Of a stretch of DNA of 64,000 nucleotides, positions 11,151-22,998 are shown in pieces. How positions within the stretch are numbered: position 1 is the first letter of the stretch; each line of letters begins with the position of its first letter. The position numbers and the translations under genes were made by a program. The notes under the pieces are model-generated. The model worked only from the letters and a program-made list of their open reading frames with translations, made no database searches and was not told the origin of the DNA. The stretch spans positions 29,746,599 through 29,810,598 of the forward strand of contig CM055073.1 in NCBI GenBank assembly GCA_029204045.2, in the 5' to 3' direction. This DNA is from Tillandsia leiboldiana (lineage: Eukaryota > Streptophyta > Magnoliopsida > Poales > Bromeliaceae).

Positions 11151-12082
11151 ATGTCTGGTGAATGTGTTCCGTTTTATATTCATTGGGACGGAAACTTAGT
11201 CGTGAATAATAATATACCACAATACATTGGTGGCTATAAAGAACTGATCGGAATTCGCCGCGACATCACATTTCGGGATTTCGAAGCAGAAATATACAAG
11301 GTCACTAATTATGATCGAGCGGAGTTCCGTCTACGCATAACAGTTCGATGTCCAATGGGAGCTAATGAATGGGAATTACTTGACATATCAAGTGATCATG
11401 GGATTGTAGGCGTGATGAGTTTTTCCCATTTCATGGTTGCCTCAAAGTATACGTAGAGAAGCAAGTGTTGACTACACGTCACCGTCCAACCTCTGTTTAC
11501 CAAAGAGATTATGTCGATCTTGAACGAATTCGTACATCAAGGTATGAAAATTTAGGAATTTTCAATTTCAATCTTTGTCCTTTAATAGTATAGGTGCGGA
11601 AATGGATAATTTACATTGTATAAGTCTTGCAGAGCGTCTGAAGTCCCATATGTGCCAGTTAGTACATCATTACCATATATTACTGTGGATCCATCTTTAT
11701 TCGGTGGAGTTGATGAGCGGTAAGTGATTATATGATTTATTACATATATTATCTCAATAGATTCGAATAGTTCATCATAAATACCTTTGCAGATCAACTA
11801 TACATCATAATCTATATGAGGGTCCATCATCTAGCAATCGACACGTCGCTGATGTAGAGTTGAGAAATATAAATGAAAATGAGGGAAGTAATAGAAAGTG
11901 ATAATGAGCAAATAAATAGCAGTGACGATGAGCATGTAAGTGAAACTGATATGGACTCTACAGATGATGATAGTGATGGTATCCCACAATCTATTGATGT
12001 TGGTCATGATGGCGGTTTGAATTCTCTCACATGCGCCATTCAAGATGAAGGGATTGAATGGATTGAAAATTCATTTGCAAAC
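11151..12082 (+). pseudogene. Duplicate of the MULE transposase N-terminal exons
   Basis: Same exons as 4337-5270, with the same splice sites. Compared with that copy it lacks one T in a T-run (about 11420), shifting frame after GVMSF, and has one additional G at about 11884 in the acidic exon. Both are homopolymer differences of the kind made by long-read consensus errors. I take this as a second rendering of the same locus, not as a second gene. Confidence 0.75.
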
Positions 12083-13119
12083 TGTAGTGAACCGGAAATT
12101 TCGGCACATAAATAAATGTAAATAAAGGTGGTATGAAATACTAGTGTTATGAAAGTTGGGGAAGTAAGGAACATTTGGACGCGAGTTGGGCCCAATTCGG
12201 GTTAAAATGGAGAGATCTAAAAATTTATTGGAGAAAGGGGGCCCAGATTTTTAGTGGAAAATTGACAGTGTCGGAAAATTCCGAGAAAATTACGGGAGCC
12301 CCGTAAATATGTTTTAAGACCACAGAAAAAGTTTCGCGTTGATCGGATGCCTGATAGTGAGAACGGGCTCCGCCAATAGTGTCGAAAAATTCTGAGAAAA
12401 TTATAGGAGCTGTGTAATTATGTTTTAAGGTCACAGTAAAAATTTCGTGTTGATCGGATACCCGGATTGCGAGAACGGGGTCCGCCAATGATTCTGGACA
12501 CAGTAAGGCTTTGGTGATCCAGAAATGACCCAAACTGAAAATTTAAATTTTTCTGTGGTAAATTAAGCTAAAACGAAGCTGCCTGTCAAATTTAGACGGA
12601 AACGAACAAAAAACGGGCAGAAAACGGAACAAAAACGGATTTTCAAGACCAGCGGCGCGCTGCTCAATGCGCACAGCTGGCGAGCATCCGTGCGCGGGAC
12701 GTGCACCGCGTGGCGTGGGGGGCCGCTTGAACCTGGTGCGTGCCCCCTGCGTGGTGGACCGCCACCCGGTGGTTCCTCATTGGAGGTCTTCGTGGACCCG
12801 GTCCATGAACCCTCATCTTCCTTCTTCTTCTTATTCTCTTCTTCATCCTTCTCCCGCATCAGACCTTCCCTTTCTCTTCTTCTTCTCCACCAGAGCACGA
12901 GAGAAAGAGAGAGAGAGAGAGAAAAAAAGGGGATTTCGTGAGGAGGAACGGCGCGCCGTGAACCTCGTGGAGCGCGCAAGGCGTCCCAAAAGTCGATGGG
13001 CGGCGCGACTGTACGAGGTAACGTTATTTTCACGATATTTTTGGCACAGTTTTTATGCCTCCTTTGGATTTAGATTTGACATCATTACCGTATTGCGTGT
13101 TAGGAACCAAGTTATACTA

Positions 13120-13745
13120 TGCCGTTTTGTTGCACGGACTGTCGCGGGTATTTTTGGTGCGTCTCGTTTTGCGTGCAAGTTATAGAAAAATACACCGTTT
13201 TACGTGCGGATTCGACAAAAATGCGCAGTTTTGAACGCAAACTCGAAAAACATGCACCGTTTTGCGTGCAACGTTGAAAAAGAAAAGTGCACCATTTTGC
13301 GAGCCAAACCGAGGTATGTGCTTCGTTTTACGCGCAGATTGAGTTGTTGTGCACCGTTTTACGTGCAAAGTCTAATATTTTTCATCGATTTGCGTGCAGG
13401 ACTAGAAAAATATGCACCGTTTTGCGTGCAATTCTACAGTGAGGCGTGTACTGTTTTGCGTGCAGATTTGAGGGATAGAAAAATATGCATCATTTTGCGT
13501 GCAACCCTACAGTCAGACGTGCACCGTTTTGCGTGCAGATTTGAGGTACGTGCACCGTTTCGCTTGCAGATCGTGTTGCCGCGCATCGTTTTGCGTGCCG
13601 GCTGAAGTGGCGCGTACCATTTTTTACGTATGGGTTTTTAATGACATGCATCGTTTTGCGTGCAGGATTGTAGGACGTGCACCGTTTTGCGTGCGGACTC
13701 GAGGGAGGTGCACCGTTTTGCGTGCAAGCTCGAGGAGACAAGTGG
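13120..13745 (+). repeat. CGTTTTGCGTGCA minisatellite block in LTR, copy 2
   Basis: I count 19 recognisable units of the form CACCGTTTTGCGTGCA, irregularly spaced every 20-45 bp. Many are bounded by TGCA at both sides, giving small imperfect inverted repeats. The unit number is the same in all three LTR copies, so it was fixed before this insertion. Confidence 0.85.
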
Positions 13746-15010
13746 ACTCGCGCAGGGACCAATTGCAAGTGTCTACAAGCAATTGGGGAACCACAAGGTG
13801 GGGAATTCTGCCGAAATTGTGTGACCTCTCCCCTTGCTCCCTTGCTTTTCGATTCGAAGCATGATAGTAGCCTGTTAGAGGCGTTAGGTAATTATGATTA
13901 TGATTGCCTGTGTAGATGGTTTCAAAGGGAAAAGTGCAACTGTTGGTTGCCAGAGTTAGAGGAATAGATGTGCATGTGTAAATGAACACAGAGGAAAAAG
14001 TGCAACTGTTGGTTGCCAAAGATATATGATGAATATGCATGCGTAGAAGTAATTACTACTTGATGAATGAAATGAAAATAACTGCATGCATGAAAAAGGA
14101 TTAGCTATTATGATTGTGAGCATGTTAGGGTATAACCCTAGGAATCATGTGACATAAGGAAACAGGACATGCTGGTAGTAAGACTAGGAGAAAATCTAGA
14201 TTAAGATTTAACGAGTGGCATGATGACCTAGGAGATATACCTAGATCGACGAGTGGCATTATTTTAGGAAAAATAACATAAGGTTGACAATAGAGTGTTA
14301 AACATGGAGTCAGAGAACTCTAGGTTAAACAAGATATGGAACTTAGGTAAAGGAACCTAAGATGAACTAGTAGGGTTAAACTCTAGTGATGAAATAGAGT
14401 TAGTGCAACCCTAGGTTAAACATGGAACAGGAAAAATAGAGTTAGTAAAACTCTAGGATTCAGTGAGGAATCAGAAAATATGGGGATTTGATCCCCAAGT
14501 TAAAGAATTAAATATTGTAACCCCAGAAAGTCATAGGATGTCTGGGTAAAGGGATTAATTAGTTTAACTTCAATCTGAGTTAAATAAAGGAAATGGAAAA
14601 TGACCAAATGTGGAGACATGAAAGAAAGAGAAAATGGAAATAGGGTTAATAAACTCTTGAGTTAGATAAGATTGAAAGTAACTGGTGTCCTAGTGACATA
14701 GTGCAGTGATATAGTGCAGCCTTAAGGGTAATTGAAGCTTAGGGTTGTGAATTGAGAACCAGTAAGAAAAGTGTAAAGTGGTCAGGAAACTTAAGATATT
14801 GCCGAGTGGCAAAATAAGTGGAATGTAAACGAATAAGTTGTTCAAACTTAAATTGGTGTTATAGCCACCCAAATTATCCTAGAGTAAAGAACTTAGGATA
14901 AAAAAAAATAAAGCTCGAGAGAGAGCTAAAAGTGATTAATGATCAAGACAAGCAAAGTGCTTGAAATAGAAGAGAAAAGTAAAAGAGAAGCATTGTGGCA
15001 TAAATGCTAA

Positions 15011-15351
15011 CGGGAGGGTTGAGCATATGTCACTCCCGGGTGGATGAGTGCCAAGGTGCCTTAAACTCATCTGAACATAAAGTGTAAAGAGAATGGTTAA
15101 AGAAAAAGAATGATTAATGAAAGGTAAAAAGGATAAGATAAAATGTATTGGGCTGAGCACTACGGGAGGCGATGCTACAACCTGTTCTTGTTTGATTGGG
15201 GTTGTAGGCATTCGTCTCTTGGAACCCTCGGACCCTGTGAAAGAAAAGCCTAAATGGCCCTTGGGAGGGTTGAGCATATGTCACTCCCAAGTGAATTAAA
15301 AAATTAAAGCTAAGTTGCCAACGGGAGGGTTGAGCATATGTCACTCCCGGG
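15011..15351 (+). repeat. Three hairpin-forming repeats in the 5' LTR
   Basis: GGGAGGGTTGAGCATATGTC followed by ACTCCC occurs at about 15013-15038, 15263-15288 and 15324-15349. GGGAG and CTCCC can pair around a 16-base loop holding the palindrome CATATG. The set is conserved in the other LTR copies (about 8193, 8443 and 8504; about 21605, 21856 and 21916). Confidence 0.7.
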
Positions 15352-16401
15352 GGAAGTGTGTGAGCAAGACTCAGCTTCCCAAGTAAAGGCAAAACAAAGA
15401 GCTAAAGTCAAAAGAAAAGATAAAGATAAAACGGGCGGACCTACGGTGAGAAACGCGGCCCATGTTGGAGTTGCAGGCAGTGCCCCTCTCCCGGGTAGAG
15501 ACCCGTTCGGGACGGTTCTTCCGTATGACGGGGTAACACTTACGGGTGTTATCGGCAACCTTAGAAATCTTATCTTATGGTAGCAGGACTACCGGGCTGG
15601 GGCCCGTTGGATAAGAATTTCTGAGGGTTAACTTGAACTAAAGCACCAGAATTTAAAGAATGAAGAGAACTTAGAGTGGCCAAGGTGGCCGGGTTAGTTT
15701 GACCCTGTATACAGCGGCATAGTGGCCGAGTTGGTGCTTAGCAGCCTAGTGTGGCTAGACAGAGTAGTGCTGGGACGATGAGTATACACAGATAGTATAG
15801 TCATATATGATATTGCGTAGCAGTATACTGATATTGAGGATTTTAGTTTCCTAGCACTATTATTATTGCTTCCATTGGACCAAGTGGTGTAGGACACTTT
15901 TTCTCGGTGGTTGAACCCACTGGGAACTCTGTCGGAGTTCTCACACCCCTTGGGTGACCCCCCACAGGTTCGAGCATGGATGCCGCGGTCGAGACGGAGA
16001 CAGGTGCAGACAGCGAGGCATTCGACAGGGGCAAGTGCCCAGCAGCATAGAGACCTAGAGGGTCTAGCAGAGGTATCCCTTTTTATATTTCTTGAGTGAA
16101 CTATGTATGGTGAGGAAATTATGTAAAGGAAATTGTAATAATTTTATTTGCAAGTTCAGAGATGTAAAGTGTAATAAATTTATATTATAGTTCACTCTTG
16201 CATGCTTCCATTAACTGTTTGTTATTGAATGAAAGTTTTAAATTAGTAGTGATTTTTAGTACTCTGATATTGAGCTTCCGCATACACTTGATGTGTTATT
16301 ATGGATGTTACCGTTCCTTTCGGGTAGTGAAAGGTCATACCCGATTGGCGGGTCTGTTGGCGTGCCCGAACCGTGCAAATTGGCGGACTCGGGGCGTGAC
16401 A

Positions 16402-18660
16402 GATTAGAGTGGTATCAGAGCCTAGGAATAGTCCTAGGTGGTTAGTGAACCTTAGGGAGACCCTAAGGATTAGCACGAGAGAGTGTGTGGATTACTGGGC
16501 GAAAGTATTTGATTGGTTATTGTTGTTCCCAAAAAGGATGTTGGGACTGATCGAGGGGGACGAGCTTTCATTCTTCGGATATTACGTTGGCGGCCGACAA
16601 CGTAATGTTGGAGATGAAAAGGAGTACCCTTTTATACTTTCGCATGATTGGGTCGACGAGCTTTTCTGTTGGTATATAGATTGTGCGTTGCTCAAATTGC
16701 TAACATTTGGGCAAATCGTTTCGTTGTGGTGTGCATATTAGCGATGACACCACGCAGGAATACGCGCTTGTTTTGACTCGTGCAGGGAGAGCGTTCTGGG
16801 TCGAACAGAGTACACGGGCTGCGATAGCAGGTGGCCGCACTTATTGGTGTGGTCCAGCAGCAGGTCAAGCTTCTTGCCGTCAGCGGAAATTTCCCGCCGA
16901 CAGGAAAGCTGATTCCAACGCCTAAGTGTGGCGTCGATGTGACAGTCGGAGCAGAAAGATAGGCTCCAGTGGCTGATAGCGCAGCAAGCTGAGGCTGCAC
17001 AAACGACGAATGAGTATACGGCGTCGCCGCCTGTAGGGGCGACAGTAGAGAGTGGCAGTGGCCGCCGAGCTTTTGTCGGCGCACCCCGCACCTTTAGCAA
17101 GGGGTGTTATAAGCTTGTGTCAGCTAGGTTGCTGGCAAAGTATGGTTAGTAAGGTCCAGTGAGAGACCGCCTCACGAAGAAAATGGTAATCGCTATGTTG
17201 CAAGAACCAAGTAAGTATGTCCTAAGGGTTAGGGCAAGAAAGATTTATGGGCCTAACGGCGAAAGTTCGCCCTGATGACAGTAGTGACCGTGTGCCATAT
17301 CATTGTGGCTAAATTGCCGTATGGTGGGGCTGGTAAGACCCGGGACAGGTTTCGAGATTCGAAAACCTCGCAAGTGAGTGGGAGTTTTATGGTTCCGATC
17401 TGATGGATCGGTGTAATGGCAAGGGTTGCCACCGTAGTATTTGCGAGTTGATCACCAGAGTTGGTGGACAGTCGTTGTGGTGCCTCGACCCAGTTGGGAG
17501 AGTGCACAAGAGCCGTAGGGGTACGTAAGCGAATCGCTTAACGCTGGATTTTCTGCGAGTTAGCATGGGGGCGTAGGACGCCCAATTGTTTGGGTGCTAA
17601 TGGAGCACAAGTATTGTTTAGCCAGAGAGAGCTGATTAGGTAGCATAGTAGCCTTTGCCCAGTGTGGCCAGAGTTGATAGAGAGTTTTGGGTCGTGGATT
17701 GACGACTGGTTAGTTGGTTTTGCTCAGTGAGTATAGTGGTCGCGTGGCGACGATTAGCGGGTTCGCTTGGGGACGATCCGTGCCTGGACCATGTTTGTGG
17801 ACTGTGGGCCTGTAGCCCAGTGGGCAGGCGCAGTCGGCTGTGAGAGACAGCGGCCCGAGACCTGATGGCGGGGCATGAGAGAGATTTGGTCGGGACGGTA
17901 GTCCGAGCGATGACCCGGGAACGTGGAATGCCACGTGTGAGCATTGAGGCTATTAGTACACTGAGATTAGTACACTGAGAGTGTTATATGACCAGGCCGT
18001 AGAGCTAGTGGTGATTGAGGTACTGTGGCTCCTAGTGGGAGTGTGGGTGTAGTAATCCTAAGTGAGGATCTACCCGTGTGATGATTGGGTCTATGTGCTA
18101 GTGAGAGCCATTATACAGGGTTGGACTGGTTGGGCTATAGGCCCCTATTGGACCGTGGTCTGTGGACCTATTAGTAGACCGAGATATCGGGTTAGCTGAT
18201 AACCCGTGGACTTAGAGCGCTAGCAGCGTGAGAGACAGTTGAGGACTTGTGGATGGGCCTTTGCCTCCGCATTAGGCAGCGGAGTGACCGGAAAATGCGG
18301 TAAATGTAATTAGTTGCATATGCAACCCCCTTGTGAAAGATAAGATGATCACGGAATTAAAGTGAAGATTTCGCAAGAAGAGACTTCGCCATTTGTGGCA
18401 ATCGAGAGAGCAAGTGCTCAAATATGTCTCTCACCTATTTGGTGAAAATGGCCAGACATCAGGTCTGAGTTTATCCCTGAAAAGAGATAGGGATCCATGA
18501 ATGGGTTGCCCGTGTAATTTTGGGCGAGCAGGCAGTGTGATGCCGGTCACGAGGTTCAGTCAGCCCAGTAGTGAGGGCAAGTTTTTCTCCCTCTTGATCA
18601 AGTAGGAGTCGAGATGTGACTCAAGTTTCGAGGACGAAACTTATTTTAAGGGGGGTAGAA
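16402..18660 (+). mobile_element. Non-coding interior of the LTR element
   Basis: 2259 bp between the LTRs. A primer site TGGTATCAGAGCC lies at 16410-16422, and a polypurine tract AAGGGGGG lies at 18648-18655, just before the 3' LTR. The stretch TTTCGAGGACGAAACTTATT ahead of the tract is typical of Ty3/gypsy ends. No reading frame resembles gag, protease, reverse transcriptase, RNase H or integrase. The element is therefore non-autonomous and must have borrowed proteins from a relative. Confidence 0.8.
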
Positions 18661-19478
18661 TGTAGTGAACCGGAAATTTCGGCACATAAATAAATGTAAA
18701 TAAAGGTGGTATGAAATACTAGTGTTATGAAAGTTGGGGAAGTAAGGAACATTTGGACGTGAGTTGGGCCCAATTCGGGTTAAAATGGAGAGATCTAAAA
18801 ATTTATTGGAGAAAGGGGGCCCAGATTTTTAGTGGAAAATTGACAGTGTCGGAAAATTCCGAGAAAATTACGGGAGCCCCGTAAATATGTTTTAAGACCA
18901 AAGAAAAAGTTTCGCGCTGATCGGATGCCTGATAGTGAGAACGGCTCCGCCAACAGTGTCGAAAAATTCTGAGAAAATTACAGGAGCTGTGTAATTATGT
19001 TTTAAGGTCACAGTAAAAATTTCGTGTTGATCGGATACCCGGATTACGAGAACGGGGTCCGCCAATGATTCTGGACACAGTAAGGCTTTGGTGATCCAAA
19101 AATGACCCAAACTGAAAATTTAATTTTTTTTGTGATAAATTAAGCTAAAACGAAGCTGCCTGTCAAATTTAGACAGAAACGAACGAAAAACGGACAGAAA
19201 ACGAAACAAAAACGGATTTTCAAGACAAGCGGCGCGCTGCCCAATGCGCACAGCTGGCGAGCATCCGTGCGCGGGACGTGCGCCGCGTGGCGTGGGGGGG
19301 CGCTTGGACCTGGTGCGTGCCCCCTGCGTGGTGGACCGCCACCCGGTGGTTCCTCATTGGAGGTCTTCGTGGACCCAGTCCATGAACCCTCCTCTTCCTT
19401 CTTCTTCTTATTCTCTTCTTCTTCATCCTTCTCCCGCACCAGACCTTCCCTTTCTCTTCTTCTTCTCCACCAGAGCAC

Positions 19479-19518
<40 letters not shown>

Positions 19519-22500
19519 AAGGGATTTCGTGAGGAGGAACGGCGCGCCGTGAACCTCGTGGAGCGCGCAAGGCGTCCCAAAAGTCGATGGACGGCGCGAC
19601 TGTACGAGGTAACGTTATTTTCACGGTATTTTTGGCACAGTTTTTATGCCTCCTTTGGATTTGGATTTGACCTCATTACCGTATTGCGTGTTAGGAACCA
19701 AGTTATACTGTGCCGTTTTGTTGCACGGACTGTCGCGGGTATTTTTGGTGCGTCTCGTTTTGCGTGCAAGTTATAGAAAAATGTACCGTTTTACGTGCGG
19801 ATTCGACAAAAATGCGCAGTTTTGAACGCAAACTCGAAAAACATGCACCGTTTTGCGTGCAACGTTGAAAAAGAAAAGTGCACCATTTTGCGTGCCAAAC
19901 CGAGGTATGTGCTCCGTTTTACGCGCAGATTGAGTTGTTGTGCACCGTTTTACGTGCAAAGTCTAATATTTTTCATCGATTTGCATGCAGGACTAGAAAA
20001 ATATGCACCGTTTTGCGTGCAATCCTACAGTGAGGCGTGTACCGTTTTACGTGCAGATTTGAGGGATAGAAAAATATGCATCGTTTTGCGTGCAACCCTA
20101 CAGTCAGACGTGCACCGTTTTGCGTGCAGATTTGAGATACGTGCACCGTTTCGCGTGCAGATCGTGTTGCCGCGCATTGTTTTGCGTGCCGGCTGAAGTG
20201 GCGCGTACCATTTTTTTACGTATGGGTTTTTAATGACATGCATCGTTTTGCGTGCAGGATTGTAGGACGTGCACCGTTTTGCGTGCGGACTCGAGGGAGG
20301 TGCACCGTTTTGCGTGCAAGCTCGAGGAGACAAGTGGAATCGCGCAGGGACCAATTGCAAGTGTCTACAAGCAATTGGGGAACCACAAGGTGGGGAATTC
20401 TGCCGAAATTGGGTGACCTCTCCCCTTGCTCCTTTGCTTTTCGATTCGAAGCATGATAGTAGCCTGTTAGAGGCGTTAGGTAATTATGATTATGATTGCC
20501 TGTGTAGATGGTTTCAAAGGGAAAAGTGCAACTGTTGGTTGCCAGAGTTAGAGGAATAGATGTGCATGTGTAAATGAACACAGAGGAAAACGTGCAACTG
20601 TTGGTTGCCAAAGATATATGATGAATATGCATGCGTAGAAGTAATTACTACTTGATGAATGAAATGAAAATAACTGCATGCATGAAAAAGGATTAGCTAT
20701 TATGATTGTGAGCATGTTAGGGTATAACCCTAGGAATCATGTGACATAAGGAAACAGGACATGTTGGTAGTAAGACTAGGAGAAAATCTAGATTAAGATT
20801 TAACGAGTGGCATGATGACCTAGGAGATATACCTAGATCGACGAGTGGCATTATTTTAGAAAAAATAACCTAAGGTTGACAATAGAGTGTTAAACATGGA
20901 GTCAGAGAACTCTAGGTTAAACAAGATATGGAACTTAGGTAAAGGAACCTAAGATGAACTAGTAGGGTTAAACTCTAGTGATGAAATAGAGTTAGTGCAA
21001 CCCTAGGTTAAACATGGAACAAGAAAAATAGAGTTAGTAAAACTCTAGGATTCAGTGAGGAATAAGAAAATATGGGGATTTGATCCCCAAGTTAAAGAAT
21101 TAAATATTGTAACCCCAGAAAGTCATAGGACGTCTGGGTAAAGGGATTAATTAGTTTAACTTCAATCTGAGTTAAATAAAGGAAATGGAAAATGACCAAA
21201 TGTGGAGACATGAAAGAAAGAGAAAATGGAAATAGGGTTAATAAACTCTTGAGTTAGATAAGATTGAAAGTAACTGGTGTCCTAGTGACATAGTGCAGTG
21301 ATATAGTGCAGCCTTAAGGGTAATTGAAGCTTAGGGTTGTGAATTGAGAACCAGTAAGAAAAGTGTAAAGTGGTCAGGAAACTTAAGATATTGCCGAGTG
21401 GCAAAATAAGTGGAATGTAAACGAATAAGTTGTTCAAACTTAAATTGGTGTTATAGACACCCAAATTATCCTAGAGTAAAGAACTTAGGATAAAAAAAAA
21501 TAAAGCTCGAGAGAGAGCTAAAAGTGATTAATGATCAAGACAAGCAAAGTGCTTGAAATAGAAGAGAAAAGTAAAAGAGAAGCATTGAGGCATAAATGCT
21601 AACGGGAGGGTTGAGCATATGTCACTCCCGGGTGGATGAGTGCCAAGGTGCCTTAAACTCATCTGAACATAAAGTGTAAAGAGAATGGTTAAAGAAAAAG
21701 AATGATTAATGAAAGGTAAAAAGGATAAGATAAAATGTATTGGGCTGAGCACTACGGGAGGCGATGCTACAACCTGTTCTTGTTTGATTGCGGTTGTAGG
21801 CATTCGTCTCTTGGAACCCTCGGACCCTGTGAAAGAAAAGCCTAAATGGCCCTTGGGAGGGTTGAGCATATGTCACTCCCAAGTGAATTAAAGAATTAAA
21901 GCTAAGTTGCCAACGGGAGGGTTGAGCATATGTCACTCCCGGGGGAAGTGTGTGAGCAAGACTCAGCTTCCCAAGTAAAGGCAAAACAAAGAGCTAAAGT
22001 CAAAAGAAAAGATAAAGATAAAACGGGCGGACCTACGGTGAGAAACGCGGCCCATGTTGGAGTTGCAGGCAGTGCCCCTCTCCCGGGTAGAGACCCGTTC
22101 GGGACGGTTCTTCCGTAGGACGGGGAAACACTTGCGGGTGTTATCGGCAACCTTAGAAATCTTATCTTATGGTAGCAGGAGTACCGGGCTGGGGCCCGTT
22201 GGATAAGAATTTCTGAGGGTTAACTTGAACTAAAGCACCCGAATTTAAAGAATAAAGAGAACTTAGAGTGGCCAAGGTGGCCGGGTTAGTTTGACCCTGT
22301 ATACAGCGGCATAGTGGCCGAGTTGGTGCTTAGCAGCCTAGTGTGGCTAGACAGAGTAGTGCTGGGACGATGAGTATACACAGATAGTGTAGTCATATAT
22401 GATATTGCGTAGCAGTATACTGATATTGAGGATTTTAGTTTCCTAGCACTATTATTATTGCTTCCATTGGACCAAGTGGTGTAGGACACTTTTTCTCGGT

Positions 22501-22993
22501 GGTTGAACCCACTGGGAACTCTGTCGGAGTTCTCACACCCCTTGGGTGACCCCCCACAGGTTCGAGCATGGATGCCGCGGTCGAGACGGAGACAGGTGCA
22601 GACAGCGAGGCATTCGACAGGGGCAAGTGCCCAGCAGCATAGAGACCTAGAGGGTCTAGCAGAGGTATCCCTTTTTATATTTCTTGAGTGAACTATGTAT
22701 GGTGAGGAAATTATGTAAAGGAAATTGTAATAATTTTATTTGCAAGTTCAGAGATGTAAAGTGTAATAAATTTATATTATAGTTCACTCTTGCATTCTTC
22801 CATTAACTGTTTGTTATTGAATGAAAGTTTTAAATTAGTAGTGATTTTTAGTACTCTGATATTGAGCTTCCGCATACACTTGATGTGTTATTATGGATGT
22901 TACCGTTCCTTTCGGGTAGTGAAAGGTCATACCCGATTGGCGGGTCTGTTGGCGTGCCCGAACCGTGCAAATTGGTGGACTCGGGGCGTGACA
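18661..22993 (+). repeat. 3' LTR of the gypsy-type element
   Basis: 4333 bp, TGTAGTGAACCGG to GGGGCGTGACA, followed by the TSD copy CAAAC. Same internal landmarks as the 5' LTR. Confidence 0.9.
19710..20335 (+). repeat. CGTTTTGCGTGCA minisatellite block in LTR, copy 3
   Basis: Third copy of the block at 13120-13745; point changes but the same unit order. Confidence 0.85.
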
Positions 22994-22998
22994 CAAAC
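22994..22998. repeat. Right target-site duplication of the gypsy-type element
   Basis: CAAAC, matching 5266-5270 and 12078-12082 exactly. Confidence 0.9.

Larger units (their letters stand above)
12083..16401 (+). repeat. 5' LTR of the gypsy-type element (second contig version)
   Basis: TGTAGTGAACCGG to GGGGCGTGACA, 4319 bp, preceded by the TSD CAAAC (12078-12082). With the LTR at 18661-22993 it bounds a complete element of 10,911 bp. The first few hundred bases differ from the 3' LTR at roughly two to three percent of sites by eye; later parts look closer. LTRs this long are rare and recall Del/Tekay-like Ty3/gypsy elements, but no coding domain is present to confirm a lineage. Confidence 0.88.
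10860..17597 (+). repeat. Near-identical duplicate of 4043-10758 (probable contig overlap)
   Basis: This block repeats the leader intron, transposase exons, LTR and LTR-element interior already seen at 4043-10758. Its left limit is the gap and its right limit is the equivalent of the other side of the gap. Differences cluster near the gap on both sides. The simplest reading is two contigs sharing their end sequence. Confidence 0.85.
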
